Part shown: piece by piece, positions 26,985 to 35,528 of the stretch
Numbering within the stretch: the stretch's first letter is position 1
Layout of the letters: every line of letters begins with the position of its first letter
Assembly: GCA_905480645.1 (NCBI GenBank)
Contig: CAJQRC010000013.1
Location: forward strand, 1-64,000
Length of the DNA stretch: 64,000 nucleotides
Direction of reading: 5' to 3'
Source: an uncultured Tateyamaria sp.
Lineage (GTDB): Bacteria; Pseudomonadota; Alphaproteobacteria; Rhodobacterales; Rhodobacteraceae
The notes under the pieces: generated by a model
The model's database searches: none
Told to the model about the DNA's origin: nothing
The model's input: the letters and a program-made list of their open reading frames with translations, nothing else
Translations under genes and position numbers: made by a program

Positions 26985-27836
26985 TCAGACCCCCGAAATA
27001 TCGTCTTTAAAGCGCGGATCGATGCTGTCACGAAGCGCGTCACCCACAAGGTTCATGGAAAAAACTGAAAGCACAATTAGTATGCCAGGATAGATTAGAA
27101 GCCATGGTGCGCGGGTGACATAGATGCGTTCTTCAGACAGCATGTTGCCCCAACTTGGCACTTCGGGCGGTAAGCCGAGACCTAGAAAATCAAGAGCAGC
27201 AGCCTGCAACTGAGCAAAGGCAAATATGAAGCTTGCTTGCACCAGCAAAGGTGAGACGAGGTTGGGTAGAATGTGACGAAAGAGAATGGAAAGGTTCCCA
27301 ACGCCAGAGCAGACAGCGGCATCGACGAACACTTCGCCCTTCAACTTTAATGTCATGCCGAAGAGGATGCGGGCGGTGGTTGTGGCGTAGACAATACCAA
27401 TCACGAGGATCGTGTTAAATACACTTCTTTCCAGCAATGTGATTAAGACAAGTGCCATTAGCAAAGCTGGGAAGGCCATCAGGACATCCACACCACGCAT
27501 AAGAAAATGGCCCAACTTAGTAAAATAGGCCGAGACCATGCCAATTAAGCCACCTGCCAAAAGGGCGACAACAACGCTTCCCGTACCAATGATCACCGTC
27601 ATTCGAGCGCCATATACTGCGCGCGAGAACGTATCTCGGCCAAAGTGGTCTGTACCAAAGAGGTTTGGCCAACCCGGTTTTGCCAAACGGCCTACCGGAT
27701 CAATCTCAAGCGGATCAAAGGGCGCTATTAGTGGTGCCGCTATTGCTGCGACAGCTATCATGACGAGCCAAAGAAAACCTAATGTAGCAAGCCTGCGGCC
27801 GGCAAATGCAGCCTGGAGGAAATTCATGGCGTTCAT
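26985..27836 (-). CDS. Dipeptide/oligopeptide ABC permease, DppC type
   Basis: 283 aa. DppC features: LFGTDHFGRDTFSRAVYGAR in the periplasmic N-terminal region, the permease loop VFVDAAVCSGVGNLSILFRH, and C-terminal SWGNMLSEERIYVTRAPWLL. The start overlaps the DppB-like stop by 4 bp. Inner-membrane subunit. Confidence 0.92.
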   Translation of the reverse strand: MNAMNFLQAAFAGRRLATLGFLWLVMIAVAAIAAPLIAPFDPLEIDPVGRLAKPGWPNLFGTDHFGRDTFSRAVYGARMTVIIGTGSVVVALLAGGLIGMVSAYFTKLGHFLMRGVDVLMAFPALLMALVLITLLERSVFNTILVIGIVYATTTARILFGMTLKLKGEVFVDAAVCSGVGNLSILFRHILPNLVSPLLVQASFIFAFAQLQAAALDFLGLGLPPEVPSWGNMLSEERIYVTRAPWLLIYPGILIVLSVFSMNLVGDALRDSIDPRFKDDISGV

Positions 27837-28780
27837 TTTAGCGATACCCTCGGGTCTAGCCGTGCATAGGCGAGGTCCACAGCTAAGTTGATAACCATAT
27901 AAAGAACCACAATTACAAGGATGACGCCTTGGATGACCGGATAATCTCGGCGCAAGATAGATTGAACGACAAGCCGTCCAATTCCGGGAAGTGAGAACAC
28001 AGTCTCAGTCACGACGGCCTCAGATATCAGAGCAGCAAAGGTAAAGCCGAACGCTGCAGCAACAGCGATTAGAGCGTTTCGGAAGATGTGCTTGATGGCT
28101 ACCCGCGTTGGATGCAGCCCTTTCGCGCGGGCTGTGCGAACATGATCCTCGCGCGAAACGTCTAGCATGGAGGCGCGGACCAACCGAATAATCAAAGCGG
28201 TGTTTGGCGCGGCCAAGGTCAGGCTTGGAAGTAGAAGATATCGTAAATTGGTAATGCCGCCGTGATCCGACAAGGATGGAAAGCCAGAGCTAGGGAACCA
28301 ACCCAGCGTCACTGAAAAGATCATAATCAGATAAAGGCCAAGCCAGAAGGTCGGGATGGATGCGGCTAGCATTGCTCCGCTTGAGGTCATCTGATCAATC
28401 CAAGTACCGTGTTTGGTTGCAGACAGAATGCCAATTGGCAACCCTATGAGTATGATCCAAATCATCGTCATACTTGCGAGCAAGATCGACGTTTCAGCCC
28501 CGCTACCGATGACTGATAAGACAGGTTCACCAAAAAAAATTGAAGTGCCAAGATCGCCTTTTAAGACATTACTCAGCCAAATGAAATATTGAATGTATAA
28601 GGGATGGTCAAATCCCATTTCGGAAGAAAGCTGTGCTACCTCTTCCGGTGTTGCAGTGTCACCCAATAAGATAGCGGCAGGGTCGCCGGGAATCAGGTGC
28701 ACAAAAAGAAACACCAAAATTGAGGCTGCCAGAAGCGTTGGGATCAGAGTCAAAAGGCGTTTAGCGGTATACGCCAGCAT
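27833..28780 (-). CDS. Dipeptide/oligopeptide ABC permease, DppB type
   Basis: About 315 aa from ATG 28780, chosen for GAGGTTGAT directly upstream and the canonical start MLAYTAKRLLTLIPTLLAAS. Family motifs: FVHLIPGDPAAILLGD, RTARAKGLHPTRVAIKHIFR and a YAVVTETVFSLPGIGRL-like segment (VVTETVFSLPGIGRLVVQSI). It follows a hairpin after the binding-protein gene. Confidence 0.92.
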   Translation of the reverse strand: MLAYTAKRLLTLIPTLLAASILVFLFVHLIPGDPAAILLGDTATPEEVAQLSSEMGFDHPLYIQYFIWLSNVLKGDLGTSIFFGEPVLSVIGSGAETSILLASMTMIWIILIGLPIGILSATKHGTWIDQMTSSGAMLAASIPTFWLGLYLIMIFSVTLGWFPSSGFPSLSDHGGITNLRYLLLPSLTLAAPNTALIIRLVRASMLDVSREDHVRTARAKGLHPTRVAIKHIFRNALIAVAAAFGFTFAALISEAVVTETVFSLPGIGRLVVQSILRRDYPVIQGVILVIVVLYMVINLAVDLAYARLDPRVSLK

Positions 28781-28815
28781 ATCAACCTCAATTGACTGGA
28801 ATAAGTGAGTTAGCC

Positions 28816-28845
28816 CCCCACCTAAAGATGGGCAGGAGGCTGGGG
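28816..28845. terminator. Intercistronic stem-loop after the DppA-like gene
   Basis: CCCCACC (28816-28822) pairs with GGCTGGGG (28838-28845) with one bulged base. It lies in the 71-bp gap between binding-protein stop and DppB start. No long T run, so likely an attenuator or 3' stabiliser. Confidence 0.5.
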
Positions 28846-28851
28846 AGAACC

Positions 28852-30393
28852 TTACTTGGAAACGTTCCAGAAGCTTGGCCAAATCAAAGTCTGTTTGCCA
28901 AGACCTTTCAGTTTTGGAGAGGCGATGTTGTACGTATACACGTCGCCTGTCTTCATGGTTGGCACCTGCTCATAGATCAAAGACTGAAGCTCCGCCCAGA
29001 TTTTCTGACGCTCAGCTGGATCAGAAGACGCAGTGAAACGATCTTTCAAGGCTTTCTTTTCAGGAGTTGCCCACCAACCAGGATAATTGTCGTTCATCAC
29101 AGAGATTAGGATTGGATCTGGCACAAAACCATGGTGTGTAAAGAATAAATCCCACTGGTCAGGCTGCGCGCGCTTTTCGATCAGTGTCGCCCAGTCATAA
29201 ACCTGAAGGTCAATGTTGAACCCGGCCTGCGCCAATTGCTTGGTGTAGACGATCGCGCTATCATAGTGGAAAGGATAATTGGTCGAGACCATGAACTTGA
29301 TTGGCTTACCATCGTATCCAGCTTCTTCTGCCATTGTTTTTGCTGCTTCTGCGTCACCACGGCTATAGTTTTCTGTGCCTGCTTTGGAAGCCCAAACACT
29401 GCCTTCTGGGGCAAAAGAACCGTTGGCGCGCCACAAACCTTCAGGGCCGATGGCAACCTGCAAGGCAGGTGTCTTGTCGATGGCCATTTGAATGGCACGG
29501 CGCAGCGCAAAGTTTTCTTTTAATGGACCATCGCTGGAATTCAGAAATACTAAGCCAAATATTGGCCCACCATTGAGCATAGTTTTAACGCCAGAATCTG
29601 CGTCCAAGTCTGCAAATAAATCACCTGGAATGCTTTCGGCGTAGTCATAGTCACCAGCGCGGACACCAGCAACCCGAGTACCTACGTCAGGGACGGGGAT
29701 AAAGCGGAGTGCATCAAAGTCAGCCACGCGTTTACCACCGTAGCCGTCTGCTGCGCCCTCTGGCGATTTGTAGCCGTCAAAGCGCACCAACTCGATGAAA
29801 CGATTTGCTTCCCATGCGTTGAACTTGTAGGGACCTGTACCAATGTATTGGTCAGACGATATTGGTTCCTTTGTAGCCCCTTCCACAACGCTAGCAGGAT
29901 AGATCGCGGGACCACCGTTGATAAAAGCCATCAGATTTTTCCAAGGACCGAAGGGCTCTTTCAGTTTGATAGTGATTTCATAATCACCGCTGGCCTGAAT
30001 GTTTTCGACGTGGTCAAATATCAGGCTACCACGTGAGCCAAATTCGCCCCAACGCTTAAGTGATGCTAAAACATCTGCCGATGTCATAGCCTGACCATTG
30101 TGAAACTTAACATCGTCGCGCAAAGCAATTATGATTGTTTTCCCATCAGCGGATACTGTTTCGCCAGAGGCGAGTAGCGGCACTGGAGCATTTGACGCGT
30201 TGAATGTGTAGAGGCCTTCGAACATATGATGAGCGATTGTGGTTGATAGATCAGAGGTAACAACCTGCTGATCAAGGCTGGGTGGCTCTCCCACAGTCGC
30301 GTAGCGTAACATGTCGCCGGCATATGCCCCACCCGCCAACGCCAACAACGCCCCAGCTGTCAGCGCGGATTTCATCCAAGTCTTTAGTTTCAT
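28852..30393 (-). CDS. Peptide/opine-type ABC solute-binding protein (SBP family 5)
   Basis: 513 aa from ATG 30393 (RBS AAGGAG upstream) with a Sec signal peptide (MKLKTWMKSALTAGALLALA...). Family-5 motifs: YATVGEPPSLDQQ, HHMFEGLYTFNASNAPVPLL and DDVKFHNGQAMTSADVLASL. Periplasmic receptor of the dipeptide-type importer, first gene of the seven-gene minus-strand operon. Family-5 proteins bind peptides but also opines, nickel or glutathione, so the ligand stays open. Confidence 0.9.
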   Translation of the reverse strand: MKLKTWMKSALTAGALLALAGGAYAGDMLRYATVGEPPSLDQQVVTSDLSTTIAHHMFEGLYTFNASNAPVPLLASGETVSADGKTIIIALRDDVKFHNGQAMTSADVLASLKRWGEFGSRGSLIFDHVENIQASGDYEITIKLKEPFGPWKNLMAFINGGPAIYPASVVEGATKEPISSDQYIGTGPYKFNAWEANRFIELVRFDGYKSPEGAADGYGGKRVADFDALRFIPVPDVGTRVAGVRAGDYDYAESIPGDLFADLDADSGVKTMLNGGPIFGLVFLNSSDGPLKENFALRRAIQMAIDKTPALQVAIGPEGLWRANGSFAPEGSVWASKAGTENYSRGDAEAAKTMAEEAGYDGKPIKFMVSTNYPFHYDSAIVYTKQLAQAGFNIDLQVYDWATLIEKRAQPDQWDLFFTHHGFVPDPILISVMNDNYPGWWATPEKKALKDRFTASSDPAERQKIWAELQSLIYEQVPTMKTGDVYTYNIASPKLKGLGKQTLIWPSFWNVSK

Positions 30394-30436
30394 ATCATTC
30401 TCCTTCGTTATCATGTTTCAGGATAATTCTATTTAT

Positions 30437-30453
30437 ATGTAAATTTCTTACAT
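30437..30453. promoter_or_regulatory. RpiR operator candidate, site 1
   Basis: ATGTAAATTTCTTACAT: 6-base inverted arms around a 5-base centre, 44 bp upstream of the DppA-like start. It matches site 2 at 16 of 17 positions. Confidence 0.6.
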
Positions 30454-30508
30454 TTTGACTTATATGAGTCAAATATTATTTGAATATGTCTATTTTATGG
30501 GTCATAAA

Positions 30509-30525
30509 ATGTAAATTACTTACAT
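30509..30525. promoter_or_regulatory. RpiR operator candidate, site 2
   Basis: ATGTAAATTACTTACAT, 13 bp upstream of the ridA start and 72 bp centre-to-centre from site 1. The pair in one divergent region next to an RpiR gene strongly suggests joint control of importer operon and ridA-rpiR. Confidence 0.6.
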
Positions 30526-30538
30526 AAAGGTTATCAAC

Positions 30539-30937
30539 ATGCCAGTTACTCCAAAGGAAATCATCCGCTTCGATGGCGCAGACGATGCTGCCGGCGGCAC
30601 AGCACGCCCTTTTGCTAAAGCAGTTCGTGCAGGTGATTTTATCTATGTGTCTGGGCAAGTCCCTACAGTTGATGGCGAGGTTGTCACAGGTGGAATTATT
30701 GCACAGTCAGAGGCTGTTATGGCCAACATCATCTCTGTTCTGAAGCTTGCTGATTGCGGCCTAGAGCATGTGGTGCAAGTTGGTGTCTGGCTGGATGATC
30801 CACGAGATTTTACCAGTTTCAATTCAGTCTTCGCTAAATATTTCACCGCATATCCACCCGCACGCGCCACAGTACAAAGTGCACTTATGGTCGACGCAAA
30901 GGTTGAAATGAATGTAGTGGCATACAAACCTCTATAG
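30539..30937 (+). CDS. ridA: RidA-family reactive enamine/imine deaminase
   Basis: 132 aa. Typical RidA chain: FIYVSGQVPTVDGEVV, the conserved Arg109 in YPPARATVQ, and Glu123 in VEMNVVAY. The family hydrolyses 2-aminoacrylate and related enamines formed by PLP dehydratases, which fits the DSD1-like enzyme in the facing operon. Encoded 16 bp before the RpiR regulator, presumably co-transcribed. Confidence 0.9.
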   Translation: MPVTPKEIIRFDGADDAAGGTARPFAKAVRAGDFIYVSGQVPTVDGEVVTGGIIAQSEAVMANIISVLKLADCGLEHVVQVGVWLDDPRDFTSFNSVFAKYFTAYPPARATVQSALMVDAKVEMNVVAYKPL

Positions 30938-30953
30938 AAAGCTCGCTAAGACA

Positions 30954-31832
30954 ATGTTCGAAGCTATCGACCTCATCTCACATATGCGTACTCTGGAAGG
31001 AAAGTTCCCTAAGCGCGAGCAGTTGGTTTCTGACTTTGTGTTAGCAAACCTTGAGAAAATATCATTTCTTTCACAGAACGAGATTGCGGAGGCTGCTAAG
31101 GTTTCTGTCGCCACGGTAAATCGTTTTTGCACGACAATCGGCTGTGGCGGGTTTCGCGACTTTCAAATTAGGCTTGCTCAAAACGTGGCTGTTAGTTTGC
31201 AATACCTTGGGGGCGCAAGCGTAAATCAATCTGAAACTGGGCAATTGGTAACCCAAGTGTTCAGCACATTGGTTGATACTTTGACGCTGGTTCGCACGCA
31301 ATTGGATGGTCAGGCGATTGAACAAGTTACAGATATACTAGCCGATGCCCGCCGTATTGCATTTCTTGGCTTAGGTGGAGGTTCTGCCAATGTTGCGCGT
31401 GAGGGGGCCAATAGGTTCTTTCGTCTTGGTATCCCAGCAGAGGCACATGCAGATGGTTATCTACAGCGCATGCTATCCTCGACCTTGATCGAAGGTGATG
31501 TGTTGGTAGCAATTTCGTCAAGTGGTCAACCTGCTGAGCTTTTGGATAGTGTTGCTATTGCCAAGCAATACGGCGCTACTACGATCAGCTTGACTAAAAC
31601 TGGCTCAGATCTTGCAAAACTGGCAGACATCTCAATCCAGATCGATATTCCCGAAGATCAGGACATTTATAAACCCTCAGCATCACGTCTTGTCTACATA
31701 GCAATTGTTGATGTTTTAGCTGCTGGTGCTGCGAGAAAACAGCCAGAAAGGGTTAAAGAAAACTTGCGACGCATCCGAACCTCATTGTTGCCATTGACCA
31801 AAGACTCTGGACCTAAACCAATCGGAGATTGA
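30954..31832 (+). CDS. MurR/RpiR-family transcriptional regulator
   Basis: 292 aa. N-terminal HTH_6 (LSQNEIAEAAKVSVATVNRFCTTI) and a C-terminal SIS sugar-phosphate-binding domain (FLGLGGGSANVAREGANRFF, VLVAISSSGQPAELLDSVAI). Probably the local regulator acting on the twin ATGTAA-N5-TTACAT palindromes at 30437 and 30509. An 8-bp-arm inverted repeat overlaps its stop (31816-31838), without a T run. Confidence 0.88.
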   Translation: MFEAIDLISHMRTLEGKFPKREQLVSDFVLANLEKISFLSQNEIAEAAKVSVATVNRFCTTIGCGGFRDFQIRLAQNVAVSLQYLGGASVNQSETGQLVTQVFSTLVDTLTLVRTQLDGQAIEQVTDILADARRIAFLGLGGGSANVAREGANRFFRLGIPAEAHADGYLQRMLSSTLIEGDVLVAISSSGQPAELLDSVAIAKQYGATTISLTKTGSDLAKLADISIQIDIPEDQDIYKPSASRLVYIAIVDVLAAGAARKQPERVKENLRRIRTSLLPLTKDSGPKPIGD

Positions 31833-32151
31833 TTGGTTCAGCCCTACTGATAAGATCAAGCATTGGAGTTTTGGTATTGCATAAATCTATGCACTTAATA
31901 ATTGATGCCACTCGGCAAGAGCAGTTGAAATTTTTTAGCTTATGATTAGCGTGTGAACAGATTTGGGCCATTCGACAGAATTAGCTCCATGAAGCTATTT
32001 TTCCAACACTAAAGCCCTCAGGTTCGATCTGCACAGCCCCCGTATTGGTTTGTGTCCTGAGTGAGATAGTGCTGCGACGTCGGGCCATTGGTTCGTTCTC
32101 TAGACTGTTAACCCTTTTAACCCAAATGGCTACCATTAATGATATTGGAGT
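31833..32151. other. Intergenic stretch without a supported gene
   Basis: About 320 bp with stops in all frames. A 36-codon minus-strand ORF near 31990-32100 has no recognised product. The region leads into the amidotransferase-like fragment and is probably decayed sequence. Confidence 0.45.
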
Positions 32152-32310
32152 ATGCCAGCCTGTCTTGAGAGTATTTTTGAGCTGGCTGAAGGCACAATAA
32201 TGGGATTAGAAAGCCGCGAGTTGCCAATATATGGGATGCAGATTCATTTGGATCTATCGCATCGGAACACGGCGGCGCATTTATTAAAGAACGTCTTTAT
32301 CTCGCATTAG
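32152..32310 (+). pseudogene. Glutamine-amidotransferase-like C-terminal fragment
   Basis: 52 codons. The segment GLESRELPIYGMQIHLDL then HRNTAAHLLKNVF resembles the end of class I glutamine amidotransferase domains (normally PIYGVQFHPE...LL.NF), with the catalytic H-P-E changed to H-L-D and no nucleophile region upstream. It overlaps the end of the EamA gene by 4 bp. Probably a remnant; the similarity is judged by eye. Confidence 0.35.
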
Positions 32311-33179
32311 GAAGACCGCTTTACTACGATGAAGACGCCTACCGCTGAAAGCGCAAAGCCCGCTAAAGCGAGTTTAGTGATCGTCTCGTCAAGAACAGTC
32401 CATGCTATAACCATTGCAAGCGGTGGGACTAGATAGAGTAATGACGATATGCTTGTAGCATCTCCCCGCTGTAGAAGAGCCATATAAATGCCTACAGAGA
32501 CGATGGAGTTAGCGATCACTAGGTATGCTAAAGAAATTATTAGTTCTGGATGCCAAATTATAACCATATTCTCGGTCATGATGGCAACTGGCATAAGAAA
32601 GACGAAGCCGACAATGTATTGCACAAAGCCACCAATCATGGGATCAGTTTTCATCCCGTGCCACTTTTCAAAAAGTGTCGCAAGTGTGATCCCAGTCAGT
32701 GCACTTAATGCGAGACAAACCGCCGTCCAAGGGCTTGGTCCGAGTGAGTTGCCTGACATGACCACCAGAGCCACGCCAATAAATCCAATAATTAGACCGG
32801 CCCAAAGATGCCTTCCACCACGGCTACCAATGACGGCTGGTCCCAGCGCCGCAACCAGTATCGGTTGAAGCGACATGATAACCGCAGCCGTTCCAGCATT
32901 TATGCCTTTTTTAAATGCTAAATAGCTCAAACCAAAATATACGCACTGCATCAGGAAGCCAGTTATCATTAAAACTAACCAGTACTTAACAGTGGTCGGC
33001 CAAGGTCTAGAAAATAAAAAAATAATTGGTAATAGTAAGCACACCGCAATGCCATATCGAACCGCCAGCATTGTCATTGGTTCGATATATGTCAGACCAA
33101 GTTTTGCAAAGGTATAACCACCAGACCAAAATACGACAAAAATGAATGGTGCTAATCGCCAGAAATACTTTGTTATCAT
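32307..33179 (-). CDS. EamA/DMT-family metabolite transporter
   Basis: About 290 aa from ATG 33179 (MITKYFWRLAPF, GGAAAAA upstream; ATG 33188 also possible). Ten hydrophobic segments in two EamA repeats (FWSGGYTFAKLGLTYIEPMT; PWTAVCLALSALTGITLATL). Inner-membrane exporter or importer of small metabolites. Single gene with no functional partners nearby. Confidence 0.88.
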   Translation of the reverse strand: MITKYFWRLAPFIFVVFWSGGYTFAKLGLTYIEPMTMLAVRYGIAVCLLLPIIFLFSRPWPTTVKYWLVLMITGFLMQCVYFGLSYLAFKKGINAGTAAVIMSLQPILVAALGPAVIGSRGGRHLWAGLIIGFIGVALVVMSGNSLGPSPWTAVCLALSALTGITLATLFEKWHGMKTDPMIGGFVQYIVGFVFLMPVAIMTENMVIIWHPELIISLAYLVIANSIVSVGIYMALLQRGDATSISSLLYLVPPLAMVIAWTVLDETITKLALAGFALSAVGVFIVVKRSS

Positions 33180-33439
33180 TTTTTCCATTTCTATTGGGAA
33201 CCACCCCATATTTCTGGGTACCAAGTTAAACCACAAGTTTTTCCGGATGCTTTGCTTAAGCTTGGATAATAGCGGAGTGTTGACGGCAAAAGAAGAATAT
33301 TACCGCTTAAATTGCGGAAGCAGGCATTTTTTTCCAAGTATTACGGGCTGCTATGCAGATGAAATGGGTGTGTAAAGCGAGATGTGAAAAGTCTACCTAC
33401 ACGAAGAGAACTGCCGCGACAGCGGCGAAGGGCATCTAA

Positions 33440-33607
33440 AGTTGTGGCAACAGGGGCGATCTGGCTATTATACTGGTGGAGCAAAACTTTGAATTTGCCT
33501 ACCTCACCTCTGACCACTTCCACATCATGCAACGCGGGCAGATCACGAAATCGATCCGAAAGACTAAAGCGCAAAGGGGCGCACTCTTGGATGCACTCGC
33601 GCTCTAA
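33440..33607 (+). pseudogene. Urea ABC ATPase (UrtE-like) C-terminal remnant
   Basis: In one frame between stops, 54 codons read ...RGDLAIILVEQNFEFAYLTS, then DHFHIMQRGQITKSI, matching the C-terminal part of UrtE/LivF-type ATPases (LAILLVEQYFEFA...ADRF.VM.RG) with the D-loop/switch region. Walker motifs are missing and no other urt gene is present. A dead fragment. Confidence 0.6.
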
Positions 33608-33888
33608 GTTATCTGTTTGTTTTAAAGTGTTACTGAGAATGGTTTGTTCGTATTTAGGTCAAGGAATTTTGCATTAATTACAGTTGAACCAAGCTCTTTG
33701 ATAAGGAATCGAACCTCTGCACATTGCGGCGGTAAAACTGGTATAAAAATTTGATGCAGGACGATGCAAAGGGCAAGCTCGGACGCTTCCTAACCTAACT
33801 TCGGAGTGCACAAACTTTTAAAGTTGCTGAGTTTATTGCCGTCTGCCAGAGCAAAACTATCTCGTCTGTATACAGGGAGATCAACGCC
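33608..33888. other. Intergenic stretch, no supported gene
   Basis: About 280 bp. On the minus strand, 33695-33715 contains a GGTTCGATTCC string resembling a tRNA T-arm, but no complete tRNA can be folded around it. Otherwise nothing recognised. Confidence 0.4.
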
Positions 33889-34278
33889 ATGCAGTTATTA
33901 TCAATCCTAACCGTCGCCTCACTTTTTGGTGGCATGTTCTTATTTGCGTCTGGCTTTGGCACACTGGCTTTTAAGTTGCTCGATAAAACGGCGGCGCGCG
34001 CCCTGATTAGAAACACATTTCCCTACTTTTACTTATACGTCTTAATAAATTCGGCGCTTGCTATGATCTTTTGTTACTATGTGGATACCATAGCTTGCGT
34101 TTTGATGGGTGTTGTTTGTGCAACAACAATACCAAATCGCCAGATATTAATGCCTGCTATCAATGAGGCTTCAGATAATGGTTATAAGAAAACTTGGGGC
34201 AAGCTTCATGGGCTTTCCATTTTGGTAACGCTTGCTCATATTTTCATTGCAGGAGCAGCATTAAATTTCTTGCTGTAG
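33889..34278 (+). CDS. DUF4149/TMEM205-like small membrane protein
   Basis: 129 aa with four hydrophobic segments (LLSILTVASLFGGMFLFASG, FPYFYLYVLINSALAMIFCY, CVLMGVVCATTIPNRQILMP, LHGLSILVTLAHIFIAGAAL). The central NR/MP...N..SD pattern and G-K-LHG before the last helix are typical of DUF4149. AGGGAGAT lies before the ATG. Function of the family is unknown. Convergent with the following ATPase gene. Confidence 0.75.
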   Translation: MQLLSILTVASLFGGMFLFASGFGTLAFKLLDKTAARALIRNTFPYFYLYVLINSALAMIFCYYVDTIACVLMGVVCATTIPNRQILMPAINEASDNGYKKTWGKLHGLSILVTLAHIFIAGAALNFLL

Positions 34279-34315
34279 TCTTTAATTAATTCGCTATTTT
34301 CAAATCAAAGCACTT

Positions 34316-35398
34316 TCAAACTGTGGGGAGTGCAACTTTCGTCTCGGCATCAAACAGATGCACATGTTCAATCATCGGGTTTAACTTAAGCTCGTCATTG
34401 GGCTTCCAATCAAGACGTTGATGGGCAATCGCGCATATTTCATGTCCGGCCAATGTGGCGTAAAGGTGAATTTCTGGGCCGGTTGGTTCAACAACTGTCA
34501 CTGTTGCAGACAGGCCACTGCCCTGCATCGACGCTTGCAAATGTTCTGGCCTTATCCCGTAGAGCACCTTTTGACCAACCGCCGCTTTACTGTCCTGTGG
34601 CACCTCACAGGTAACTTCGCCGGTCTGAAACATTTTCCCACTCGCACCTTGCACAATTTCGCCTGTTAAAAGGTTCATGCCTGGCGATCCAATAAACTGT
34701 GCCACGAACAGATTGTAGGGGTTGTCATAAATCTCAAGCGGCGTGCCGATCTGTTCAATCACCCCATCACGCATGATAACAACCTGATCGGCCATGGTCA
34801 TCGCCTCGATCTGGTCATGGGTGACATAGACCGTCGTGGTTTTTAGTCGCTGATGCAGTTCTTTGATCTCTTTGCGCGTTTGTACCCGCAATTTAGCATC
34901 AAGGTTGGACAATGGCTCGTCGAACAAAAACACTTCAGGGTTGCGAACAATCGCTCGGCCCATTGCCACGCGCTGGCGTTGGCCGCCGGACAGCTCTTTC
35001 GGGAAACGGTCGAGATACGGCTCAAGGCTCAGTATTGATGCCGCCCAGTTCACGCGTTTATTAACCTCCGCCTGTGCAGTCTTTCTCAGCCGCATAGAAA
35101 AAGCCATATTTTCGCGTACGCTCATGTGAGCGTAAAGCGCATAATTTTGAAATACCATGGCAATATTTCGGTCTTTTGGATGCATATCATTGACGCGTTG
35201 TTCACCAATCGCAATATCTCCCGAAGTCACCGTTTCAAGCCCGGCGATCATCCGCAAAAGTGTTGATTTTCCACAACCCGAGGGTCCAAGAAGCACTACA
35301 AATTTGCCGTCCTCAACAGCGAGGTCGATACCATGCAAGACCTCAAGGCTGCCGTATCGCTTTACCAGATTCTGAATTGTGACTGAGCCCATGGTCAT
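34316..35398 (-). CDS. ABC transporter ATP-binding protein, MalK/UgpC type
   Basis: About 360 aa from ATG 35398, close behind AGAAGAG; ATG 35392 also possible. Walker A GPSGCGKSTLLRM, signature LSGGQRQRVAMGRAI, Walker B VFLFDEPLSNLDA, switch YVTHDQIEAMT, and a C-terminal TOBE domain (YGIRPEHLQASM). Last gene of a four-gene importer operon (permease, permease, binding protein, ATPase). Confidence 0.92.
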   Translation of the reverse strand: MTMGSVTIQNLVKRYGSLEVLHGIDLAVEDGKFVVLLGPSGCGKSTLLRMIAGLETVTSGDIAIGEQRVNDMHPKDRNIAMVFQNYALYAHMSVRENMAFSMRLRKTAQAEVNKRVNWAASILSLEPYLDRFPKELSGGQRQRVAMGRAIVRNPEVFLFDEPLSNLDAKLRVQTRKEIKELHQRLKTTTVYVTHDQIEAMTMADQVVIMRDGVIEQIGTPLEIYDNPYNLFVAQFIGSPGMNLLTGEIVQGASGKMFQTGEVTCEVPQDSKAAVGQKVLYGIRPEHLQASMQGSGLSATVTVVEPTGPEIHLYATLAGHEICAIAHQRLDWKPNDELKLNPMIEHVHLFDAETKVALPTV

Positions 35399-35483
35399 AT
35401 TCTCTTCTATAAACTTTGTGGTGGAAACACCCCACCCGGCTTTCACAGTGCGGACACCCAAAGTGCCTGATACACAAGATCGT

Positions 35484-35511
35484 AACCACCCGGACATTGG
35501 CCCGGATGGTT
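35484..35511. terminator. Intercistronic stem-loop after the sugar-binding-protein gene
   Basis: AACCA/TGGTT outer arms (35484-35488, 35507-35511) and CCGG/CCGG inner arms (35490-35493, 35502-35505) form a stem with one mismatch, between binding-protein stop and ATPase start. Confidence 0.45.
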
Positions 35512-35528
35512 TTATGAAAGACCTGTTT

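Noticed and set aside
33384-33677. 97-codon plus-strand ORF
   Set aside because: Arg/Ser-rich, non-protein-like; the UrtE-like sequence is in another frame of the same stretch.
33690-33720. tRNA-like T-arm string (GGTTCGATTCC on the minus strand)
   Set aside because: The T-stem has a mismatch and a wobble pair, and no acceptor, D or anticodon arm can be found around it.
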